Shown: in pieces, positions 22,898 to 28,846 of the stretch
Layout: every line of letters begins with the position of its first letter
Numbering within the stretch: position 1 is the first letter of the stretch
NCBI GenBank assembly: GCA_027038385.1
Contig: JALVXE010000176.1
Coordinates: forward strand, 1 to 28,846
DNA from: Thermotogaceae bacterium
GTDB lineage: Bacteria > Thermotogota > Thermotogae > Thermotogales > Thermotogaceae
Length of the DNA stretch: 28,846 nucleotides
Reading direction: 5' to 3'
Position numbers and translations under genes: made by a program
Notes under the pieces: generated by a model
What the model was told of the DNA's origin: nothing
The model's database searches: none
The model's input: the letters and a program-made list of their open reading frames with translations, nothing else

Positions 22898-24039
22898 TTC
22901 CAGCCACCTCCGATCTCTTTTGTTATCGCGTTTTTATCCCCTTCGACTATCGCCCTAATACCCTTCAAATCACTAACGTAGAATACCTTTCTCATGAGCT
23001 CGATTTTACCATTAGGTGGAATCCAGACTCTCACGTTTTTTACGGAATAGATCTTTTCACCATCGCTCGAATAGACAACCAATATGGCGCTTTTCACATC
23101 AAAAAACCTGTCCTTTTTCGATGTGTTTACCAAAAAGAGCTTCGTCTCTATTCCTTCTGAGACTTTGTAGTAATCGAATAGTATCTTCACGTCCTTCATA
23201 CTCAGGTCTCTTTTGCTTATCACCATGAATGGAAGAGCGACTTTTCTCATCTTTGCGTTCACCATGGCCTTAAAGCTTATGATATAAAGGCCTCTTTCCA
23301 AGAAGTTCACGGCTGGTCGATAGTGAAAAACAAGCCTAGCAGATTTAGGAGGAACAATTCCCTCAAATCCGGGAGTCCCCGTCCTATCCAGGACTTCTTT
23401 TCCTTTGGTTATCTGAACCTCTCCTGGCGACACAACCGCGTTCACACTCTCTGAAGTGTTGTTTACAACGACGATGTCATACTCTGGACTCTCACCTGGA
23501 AAATAAAAGGGTTGATAATCGGAGAAAGTCAAGGAAAGGCTGTACTTCACAGAGAAACTTCTTACAAATCTGTACTTTCCTATGTTGGTATCCACAACGA
23601 TCGAATATTCGTACTCCCCAGGATTTGCTATAGAGAACGAATCTTCCATCAGAAGAACGTAATCGTATGGTGGTACGCTCACGGATATATCAGGATGAAG
23701 TTCCTGGGTGCGCACGAGACTCCCAACTCGGTCCGTAACCTCTATCCTGACGTCGGATATCAGAAGTTTGAGTTCTTTCCCTTTCGAGTTTACAAGTCTT
23801 ATCTGAGGGGATATCTCGTCGCCGGCCATGTATTCGTCTTCCATCTTTATGTATATTGAGAATGGTGCGGCGCTCTTCATCTTGAATATCCCAAGCATTA
23901 TCATCACCGCTCCAACGAGAAGAACATTCACGAAGAAATAAATCCAGCTTCTTCTGCGAAGCTGAGGAACTCTGTCATGCTTTTTCTTCTCCTCATCTAT
24001 CTTTCTCCATTCTTCGGGGCTTCTCGAGTAGTACTTCAT
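22894..24039 (-). CDS. Single-pass membrane protein with large extracytoplasmic beta-rich region, unknown function
   Basis: I do not recognise this 381-residue protein. A charged cytoplasmic head (about 1-31, rich in Arg, Lys and Glu) precedes one membrane span, WIYFFVNVLLVGAVMIMLGIF (32-52). The remaining 330 residues are extracytoplasmic and read as at least two or three beta-sandwich units with phrases common in Ig-like and transglutaminase-associated domains: PFSIYIKMEDEYMAGDEI, FYFPGESPEYDIVVVNNTSE, ETKLFLVNTSKKDRFFDV. No catalytic motif is seen. Its ATG overlaps the stop of the pilus-type ATPase gene as ATGA, which suggests joint production; a part in an envelope-spanning pilus, secretion or division assembly is possible. 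Confidence 0.75.
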   Translation of the reverse strand: MKYYSRSPEEWRKIDEEKKKHDRVPQLRRRSWIYFFVNVLLVGAVMIMLGIFKMKSAAPFSIYIKMEDEYMAGDEISPQIRLVNSKGKELKLLISDVRIEVTDRVGSLVRTQELHPDISVSVPPYDYVLLMEDSFSIANPGEYEYSIVVDTNIGKYRFVRSFSVKYSLSLTFSDYQPFYFPGESPEYDIVVVNNTSESVNAVVSPGEVQITKGKEVLDRTGTPGFEGIVPPKSARLVFHYRPAVNFLERGLYIISFKAMVNAKMRKVALPFMVISKRDLSMKDVKILFDYYKVSEGIETKLFLVNTSKKDRFFDVKSAILVVYSSDGEKIYSVKNVRVWIPPNGKIELMRKVFYVSDLKGIRAIVEGDKNAITKEIGGGWK

Positions 24040-25745
24040 AGTTCCGGGAAGTGGACGACTCTGAGGATCTCCTCGACCGTGGTTTCACCTTTTAAAACCT
24101 TCTCCAGACCATCGATGAACATCGGTCTCATTCCGTTATCAACGGCGGCTTTTTGAATCTCTTTAACGTTAGCCCCTTCGGCTATGAGGTCTCTTAGCGA
24201 ATCGTCTACTATGAGGACCTCTCCTATAGCGGTTCTTCCCCTGTACAGTTCGTTGCACTGATCGGTCTCTTCAAGCTTGTATTCGACAGGTTCGTAGTTG
24301 TAATCCTGAAAGTACTGTTTGAAGTAGTAAGCGAGATCAGGTCTTAAGGGAAGCTTTCTTATTCTACACCTCTTGTTTATCTTTCTGACGAGTCTTTGAG
24401 CTATTACACCGAGAAGAGATGAGCTCACAAGGCGGGGATCTACCCCCATGTTTCTGAGTCTGTCGATAGCTGAGGACGCGTCGTTCGTGTGCAAAGTGCT
24501 GAGAACTAAGTGTCCAGTCATGGAAGCCTCCACAGCCAACTGAGCCGTCTCGGTATCCCTTATCTCACCTACCATTATCACATCTGGATCTTGCCTCAGG
24601 AAAGTCCTCAAATACTTCGCGAACGTCAGACCTATCTCGGGCTTCACCTGACACTGAACAGCTCCCTCTATGGTGTACTCAACTGGATCCTCGGCTGTGA
24701 CTATGTTGACTGTCTCGTCTATGAGTTCGTTTATCATCGCAACAAGCGTGGTGGATTTTCCACTACCCGTTGGACCAGTGACGAGTATTATCCCGTACGG
24801 TTCCGACAGGAGACGGTTTATTCCATCCACGTTGTATTCGTTGAATCCGAGATCTTCCAATTTCTTGTTCGCAGATGACACCTTTAAAACCCTCATAACT
24901 ATCTTTTCACCGTGAACGGTCGGCACGGTCGATACCCTGAAGTCGTACTGCTCACCTGCCGCTCTCAAGTAGAATTTCCCATCCTGCGGGAGTCGTCTCT
25001 CCGAGATATCGAGGTTGGCCAAGATCTTTATCCTTATCACCACTGCGTTGTGCTGGATCTTCGGATAGCTGAGGACGTTTTTGAGCATTCCATCCATCCT
25101 GTATCTGACTTTCACGATGTTCCTGTAAGGTTCTATGTGTATATCACTTGCATCTCTCTCTATCGCCCTGTGGATTATCATCGACACGAGCTTTATTATC
25201 GGGGCGTTCTCCTCTTCCTCACCAACAAGAGCTGCCAAATCTTCCGTTTCGAGTTCTTCCTCCTCTGTTCCGACCTCATCGAACAAGTCCTCCGGAGTTC
25301 CTAGGACGAAAGATTTGTAAAGGTACTCGAAAGTCACAGGACTCGTGAGCAGGATTTCCGGAGGTTTGCCGAAGAGAAATTTCAGGGAGGATTGGATCTT
25401 CTGAAGATCCGATGTTATATCCGTGACCACGACGATGGTACCGTCATCCTTCACCTCAAGTGGTATCACCTTGAGCTCGTCTATCATGTTCCTTGGGATC
25501 TTCGAGATAATATCCGGTGGTATCGCGGTTGGGATCTTGTCGAGCGGCTTAACGCCCCACTGTTCGGCCAGGGCATGAACGATCTCGTCCCAGGTCACGA
25601 ATCCTGAGTCAACCAAGGATTCACCGAGCGGTTTCCCTTTCTCCCTGCTGTACCTCAGAGCCTTTTGAAGTTCTGATTCAGTTATTAAACCTTTCTCCGT
25701 CAATATCTCTCCGAGTCTCTTGTACTTTTTCTTCTCGAAGAACAT
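24036..25745 (-). CDS. pilB: Type IV pilus / type II secretion assembly ATPase (PilB/GspE family)
   Basis: The 569-residue hexameric motor powers pilin or pseudopilin assembly at the inner membrane. Motifs are Walker A GPTGSGKST (324-332), the Asp box near 350-353, Walker B IMVGEIRD (390-397) and the His box HLVLSTLHTND (412-422). The N-terminus carries two tandem 24-residue repeats starting at Arg10 (RLGEIL..GLI..L...L) and Pro39 (PLGESLV..GFV..I...L..Q), as in MshEN domains that bind c-di-GMP, with some departures. The usual C-terminal CxxC...CxxC zinc site is reduced to single cysteines, Cys460 and Cys497. The ATG at 25745 overlaps the ftsZ stop (TAATG). No platform or pilin gene is adjacent, so PilB and GspE cannot be told apart. 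Confidence 0.93.
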   Translation of the reverse strand: MFFEKKKYKRLGEILTEKGLITESELQKALRYSREKGKPLGESLVDSGFVTWDEIVHALAEQWGVKPLDKIPTAIPPDIISKIPRNMIDELKVIPLEVKDDGTIVVVTDITSDLQKIQSSLKFLFGKPPEILLTSPVTFEYLYKSFVLGTPEDLFDEVGTEEEELETEDLAALVGEEEENAPIIKLVSMIIHRAIERDASDIHIEPYRNIVKVRYRMDGMLKNVLSYPKIQHNAVVIRIKILANLDISERRLPQDGKFYLRAAGEQYDFRVSTVPTVHGEKIVMRVLKVSSANKKLEDLGFNEYNVDGINRLLSEPYGIILVTGPTGSGKSTTLVAMINELIDETVNIVTAEDPVEYTIEGAVQCQVKPEIGLTFAKYLRTFLRQDPDVIMVGEIRDTETAQLAVEASMTGHLVLSTLHTNDASSAIDRLRNMGVDPRLVSSSLLGVIAQRLVRKINKRCRIRKLPLRPDLAYYFKQYFQDYNYEPVEYKLEETDQCNELYRGRTAIGEVLIVDDSLRDLIAEGANVKEIQKAAVDNGMRPMFIDGLEKVLKGETTVEEILRVVHFPEL

Positions 25746-26797
25746 TACTCTCCGATTCTCCTTATGTCTATACCCCTCCAGTATATCGCCGGGACATCTT
25801 CATCCGGTATCAGTATCCTCTCATCTTCTTCGAACTTTGTCGCTATAAGCGTTATCCTCATCTCGTCCTCTGCGAGACTCTCATCGTGCATCAATCCAAG
25901 CACTATATCTGTATCCTCGCTCGTGTGCTGCTTTATGAGCATCATCGCGGTGTTGAGTTCGCTCATCTTGGCATTTGGAGGAGCCGTAAGGTTGACTATC
26001 ATCTTTCTCGCGTCCTCTATTGGATAATCCACCAACTTGCTCTCCATGGCGTTTCTGACAGCTTCAGATGCTCTGTTCTCCCCTTTACCGACACCTATTC
26101 CAAGAAGTGCGGCTCCGGCATCCCTCATAACGGATTCTATATCCGCGAAATCCAGGTTTATTATTCCCCTCTTCGTTATGAGTTCTGATATCCCCTTGAC
26201 CCCTTGGTGCAGTATCTCGTCCGCCATCAAGAAAGCTTTCGATATCTCTATATCGGGCTCTTCAAGGAGTTTGTTGTTGGAGATCCTTATCAGTGTGTCA
26301 ACCTTATCCTTTATCTCCCTCAATCCGTTTATGGCGGTTGCCCATCTCTTAGGTCCTTCGAAGAAAAACGGCGTTGTGACTATGGCGACGGTCAATATGT
26401 TCATATCGCGAGCTATCTCCGCTATAACGGGAGCGGCTCCCGTTCCCGTACCCCCTCCAAATCCAGCGGCTATGAAGAGCATATCCGTATCCTTGAGAAC
26501 GTCCTTTATCTTCTCTGCGCTTTCTTGAGCTGCGCTTTTTCCAACCTCAGGGTTTCCACCAGCTCCCAATCCCCTTGTCACCTTCTCGCCTATCTGTATC
26601 TTCGTTGGTGCCTTGTTTACCTCGAGGACTTGAACGTCCGTGTTCACAGCTATGAACTCCACCCCGTGTATTCCGAGTTCCATCATCCTGTTTATGGCGT
26701 TGTTTCCCGCTCCACCTACTCCCATAACCTTTATAACGGGTAATATGGCCTTCCCTTCATTTCTAACGTTCTCTTCTTTCGCCAATTCGAAACCCAT
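25745..26797 (-). CDS. ftsZ: Cell division GTPase FtsZ
   Basis: FtsZ polymerises into the ring that organises cell division. The 350-residue protein has the GTP-binding tubulin signature GGGTGTG (114-120), the N-terminal VMGVGGAGNNAINRM, the T7-loop segment NLDFADIESVMRDAG, and a conserved C-terminal tail DEDVPAIYWRGIDIRR that should bind FtsA. An ATG two codons further upstream (26803) touches the AGGAGGT site directly, whereas the ATG at 26797 lies 7 bases from it and is preferred. It follows ftsA with a short 16-base gap and is coupled to the ATPase gene behind it. Confidence 0.97.
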   Translation of the reverse strand: MGFELAKEENVRNEGKAILPVIKVMGVGGAGNNAINRMMELGIHGVEFIAVNTDVQVLEVNKAPTKIQIGEKVTRGLGAGGNPEVGKSAAQESAEKIKDVLKDTDMLFIAAGFGGGTGTGAAPVIAEIARDMNILTVAIVTTPFFFEGPKRWATAINGLREIKDKVDTLIRISNNKLLEEPDIEISKAFLMADEILHQGVKGISELITKRGIINLDFADIESVMRDAGAALLGIGVGKGENRASEAVRNAMESKLVDYPIEDARKMIVNLTAPPNAKMSELNTAMMLIKQHTSEDTDIVLGLMHDESLAEDEMRITLIATKFEEDERILIPDEDVPAIYWRGIDIRRIGE

Positions 26798-26813
26798 GTT
26801 CATACCTCCTGTA

Positions 26814-28103
26814 TCAGAAGAGGTTTTTCAGGAACTTCTTGAATCCTTTCATGAAACCAGAAGATTTCTTCGGCTGTGATCTTTGGATCTCCATCTCGGT
26901 TTTGATGAAGTTAACCACGTTTCCGAAAGTTGCAGAATACGACGGGTTGTCGGTGACTTCTTCATCACCAATGATCCTTTCCGATCCCACAGGAAAGGAC
27001 CTCAGAAAACTCCCAACCCTGACGTTCGTTCGAAGAACCTGTGTTGCGAGATCCGCCACGCGCTTTATCCTCGCTCCACCGCCGGCGAGAACCACCCCTC
27101 CAGGGATCCCGTTCTCTCTGTACTCTTGAACATTTCTTTCGAAGTCTTTGTAGACCCTTCTCACCTTGTTGAATATCTCCATGAGTCTCGCGTTCACAAC
27201 GAGCGCGAACTTTCCTGCGGACACCTTCTTCACTGTTCTTCCATCTATCTCCCTGTATTCTATCTCCGCATCCAAGTCCTCCGTCGGGTCGTACACGGCG
27301 AATCCGTAGTTCTTCAACATGGTTTCCGCTTCGTCAAAAGAGGTTCTGAATACGTACACGATGTCCTTTATAACGTTTCTAATTCCAAGTGAAACGTATT
27401 CCAAGCGTATGGGCATGTTGTTCAGGTACGCGACGACTGTTGAGAAGTTGTATCCCAGGTCAACGAAGACGACCCCGCTGTCCTTCTCAGTAGCCGTCAA
27501 CGTCCCTTCGGCTGATGATATAGGAGATGCGAACATCATAGGTTCGATTCCCAGGGTATCCTCGAGCGTCGCTCTGAGAGATTCTCCTATAGGATAATCT
27601 ATTCTAACAGTCGATACCTCCATCTCTATATCCCTTGCGCTCATATCGACTGGGTTGAAAACCACTCTGCTTCCATTCAACACGAACTTTCTAGTGAACA
27701 TGTTGAGAATCTTCTTTCCCGCTTCGGGCCCAGAGAGTCTATCAAATACTTCATACCTCAAGTCATCGAGAAGCTCTTCGGTTATCATGACCTCTCCATC
27801 CTCGTCGTCCTCCACAAGGCTGAACTTTTCGTTGTGTGATTCCAGTGTGAACTTGTTCGAACTGAATGAAATCAAGAATTCGCTCTTCGCGATTCTTGGA
27901 TACTGTTTCAGAAGCTCATCTAGAAGGTAGTTGAACGCCTCCTTGAAAGCCGCTACATCCTTTATATCTCCGGATTCTATTCCCCTGGCGTTAACTTCGG
28001 CGTACCCCAATACCTCAAAGCTGTCTCCTTTGACTCCAACGACTGTTCCCTTGAAATTCCTAGAGCCGATGTCTATTGATGTGTATACCTCATGTCCTGC
28101 CAT
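26814..28103 (-). CDS. ftsA: Cell division protein FtsA
   Basis: FtsA is the actin-like protein that anchors FtsZ filaments to the membrane. The 429-residue product has the phosphate-1 segment YTSIDIGSRNFKGTVVG, the phosphate-2 segment GVVFVDLGYNFSTVVAYLN, GGVVLAGGGARIKRV for adenosine binding, and a C-terminal amphipathic helix GFMKGFKKFLKNLF for membrane binding. The ATG at 28103 is 6 bases from GGGGGG; the ATG at 28109 would have no spacing and is less likely. The start overlaps the end of the preceding FtsQ-like gene by about 30 bases. Confidence 0.95.
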   Translation of the reverse strand: MAGHEVYTSIDIGSRNFKGTVVGVKGDSFEVLGYAEVNARGIESGDIKDVAAFKEAFNYLLDELLKQYPRIAKSEFLISFSSNKFTLESHNEKFSLVEDDEDGEVMITEELLDDLRYEVFDRLSGPEAGKKILNMFTRKFVLNGSRVVFNPVDMSARDIEMEVSTVRIDYPIGESLRATLEDTLGIEPMMFASPISSAEGTLTATEKDSGVVFVDLGYNFSTVVAYLNNMPIRLEYVSLGIRNVIKDIVYVFRTSFDEAETMLKNYGFAVYDPTEDLDAEIEYREIDGRTVKKVSAGKFALVVNARLMEIFNKVRRVYKDFERNVQEYRENGIPGGVVLAGGGARIKRVADLATQVLRTNVRVGSFLRSFPVGSERIIGDEEVTDNPSYSATFGNVVNFIKTEMEIQRSQPKKSSGFMKGFKKFLKNLF

Positions 28104-28585
28104 CTCCATCCCCCCTTCAGGACGAGGAGATCACCTCCACTGAAGAGCTCGAGTCTGCTCCGAGGGACCAAATAAGGGAGATATCTGACTATCCCATCGA
28201 AGTTCTCCGAAAAATCCTCCCATTTGTGAAAGTATACCACCACACCCTTTCTGAATATAGCGTACTTTCTGTCAACACATACCTCAGACAGGTCGGGGTT
28301 GTTCAAGAATCTCCTCAAACTTTTCACAATCATCAAGTCGTTTTCGGATATCTTCAAACCTTCGAGCCTCAAACAAGAAAGCACTGCGATCCCAGATGAA
28401 TCGATAGGAGAAGCAGTTCCGATGAGTCTTCCGTTCTCGTTAACCCACCAAAAATGGTCGTCCGCGTTCACGAGGTAGACTCTGTCGTGTCTGATCAGCC
28501 TCATTGGCCTTTCCTTGAAAAAAGACACTGCTATGAAGATGACTTCTAAGTACACTAGGATCTTCAGAACCTTGAATCCCCTCAT
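28073..28585 (-). CDS. Small membrane protein upstream of ftsA, FtsQ/DivIB-like candidate
   Basis: The 170-residue protein has one N-terminal hydrophobic span (KILVYLEVIFIAVSFF, about 7-22) and an extracytoplasmic remainder. The stretch VNADDHFWWVNENGRLIGTASPID resembles the part of FtsQ where the substrate strand reads as a 'Y.VDE.G.....' motif, and the position directly before ftsA is where ftsQ lies in many genomes. A full POTRA domain, expected between the span and that motif, is missing or very short. Function as a divisome membrane protein is therefore an inference. The ATG overlaps the gyrB stop as ATGA; the end overlaps ftsA by about 30 bases. Confidence 0.6.
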   Translation of the reverse strand: MRGFKVLKILVYLEVIFIAVSFFKERPMRLIRHDRVYLVNADDHFWWVNENGRLIGTASPIDSSGIAVLSCLRLEGLKISENDLMIVKSLRRFLNNPDLSEVCVDRKYAIFRKGVVVYFHKWEDFSENFDGIVRYLPYLVPRSRLELFSGGDLLVLKGGWRWQDMRYTHQ

Positions 28586-28846
28586 ATGTCCAGATTAGTC
28601 ACACTGAGAGCATGCCTCTCTATGAAGCTTCTTCTGCTCGTCGTGTCGTTCCCAAGAAGTATTTCAAAGAGTGTATCCGCTTCTTCTGCATCCTCTATCT
28701 CCACCCTCACTATCCTTCTGCTATTTGGATCCATCGTGGTTTGCCATAGCTGTTCTGGGTTCATTTCGCCGAGACCTTTGTACCTCTGAACAACATATCT
28801 CTTCCCGTCGAGACCCCTCAAGAATTCCTTCAGCTCTTCGTCAGAA
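28582..28846 (-). CDS. gyrB: DNA gyrase subunit B, C-terminal end (cut by window edge)
   Basis: The last 87 residues of GyrB are present; the gene runs past the window. The segment VVQRYKGLGEMNPEQLWQTTMDP and the end TSRRSFIERHALSVTNLDI are diagnostic of the TOPRIM/C-terminal part that contacts GyrA. GyrB supplies the ATPase for negative supercoiling. The typical E. coli-type insert is not visible here. Its stop overlaps the next gene as ATGA, so gyrB appears to lead into the division genes. Confidence 0.95.
   Translation of the reverse strand, partial: SDEELKEFLRGLDGKRYVVQRYKGLGEMNPEQLWQTTMDPNSRRIVRVEIEDAEEADTLFEILLGNDTTSRRSFIERHALSVTNLDI

Noticed and set aside
1..28846. CRISPR array, insertion sequence or toxin-antitoxin pair.
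   Set aside because: No regularly spaced repeats, transposase motifs or small toxin-like gene pairs were found.

Overview
The window looks like a piece of a Thermotogota (Thermotogales-type) chromosome. The evidence is the run gyrB - small hypothetical - ftsA - ftsZ - pilus/secretion ATPase, which as I recall is also seen in Thermotoga; a very long tRNA nucleotidyltransferase carrying DHH and CBS domains; FabK rather than FabI in the fatty-acid operon; strong AGGAGGTG-type ribosome binding sites; and frequent TTG start codons. The genus cannot be fixed from sequence reading alone. Gene density is very high: the largest gap without a protein gene, 18838-19107, contains a tRNA, and no gap is longer than 300 bases without a gene. 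No mobile element, CRISPR array or rRNA is seen.

Layout. (1) 1-1039, minus: N-terminal part of a chemotaxis receptor, cut by the window edge. (2) 1134-5325, minus: fatty-acid elongation operon in the order fabF, fabZ, fabK, fabD, fabG, with a clear promoter, an 18-bp palindrome over the -35 box, and a hairpin terminator after fabG. (3) 5415-8091, minus: pdxS, pdxT (PLP synthase), a degenerate GGDEF-fold protein and a DEDD exonuclease. (4) 8213-13817, plus: an LptA/OstA-like secreted protein, an Asp/Glu racemase-family enzyme, the DHH-CBS-CBS-CCA enzyme and an M18 aminopeptidase, closed by a strong intrinsic terminator. (5) 13888-14640, plus: a soluble diguanylate cyclase with an intact GGDEF motif, preceded by a hairpin that would cover its ribosome binding site. 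(6) 14612-18837, minus: malE-malF-malG-treT, a trehalose/maltose-type ABC importer with trehalose synthase TreT, in the order known from Thermococcus. (7) 18995-20983, plus: tRNA-Ser(UGA), a secreted beta-rich protein of unknown function, and hemW. (8) 20959-28846, minus: a chain of nine tightly coupled genes, gyrB (partial), an FtsQ-like protein, ftsA, ftsZ, a pilB/gspE-type ATPase, a single-pass membrane protein with a large extracytoplasmic domain, a CBS-ACT protein, uppP, and a metallo-beta-lactamase-fold hydrolase.

How it fits together. The right-hand cluster joins DNA topology, the division ring, a pilus or secretion motor and cell-wall lipid recycling in one transcription unit linked by start/stop overlaps. 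The left-hand operons make fatty acids and vitamin B6. The middle holds sugar uptake plus a one-enzyme trehalose pathway. A diguanylate cyclase and an ATPase whose N-terminus resembles the c-di-GMP-binding MshEN domain lie in the same window, so a c-di-GMP control of the pilus motor is plausible but not shown.

I do not see one clearly undescribed multi-gene system. The best candidates for new biology are the uncharacterised membrane protein between the pilus ATPase and the CBS-ACT gene, the minimal FtsQ-like protein, the degenerate GGDEF protein in the PLP synthase operon, the secreted protein behind tRNA-Ser, and two hairpins that overlap ribosome binding sites.
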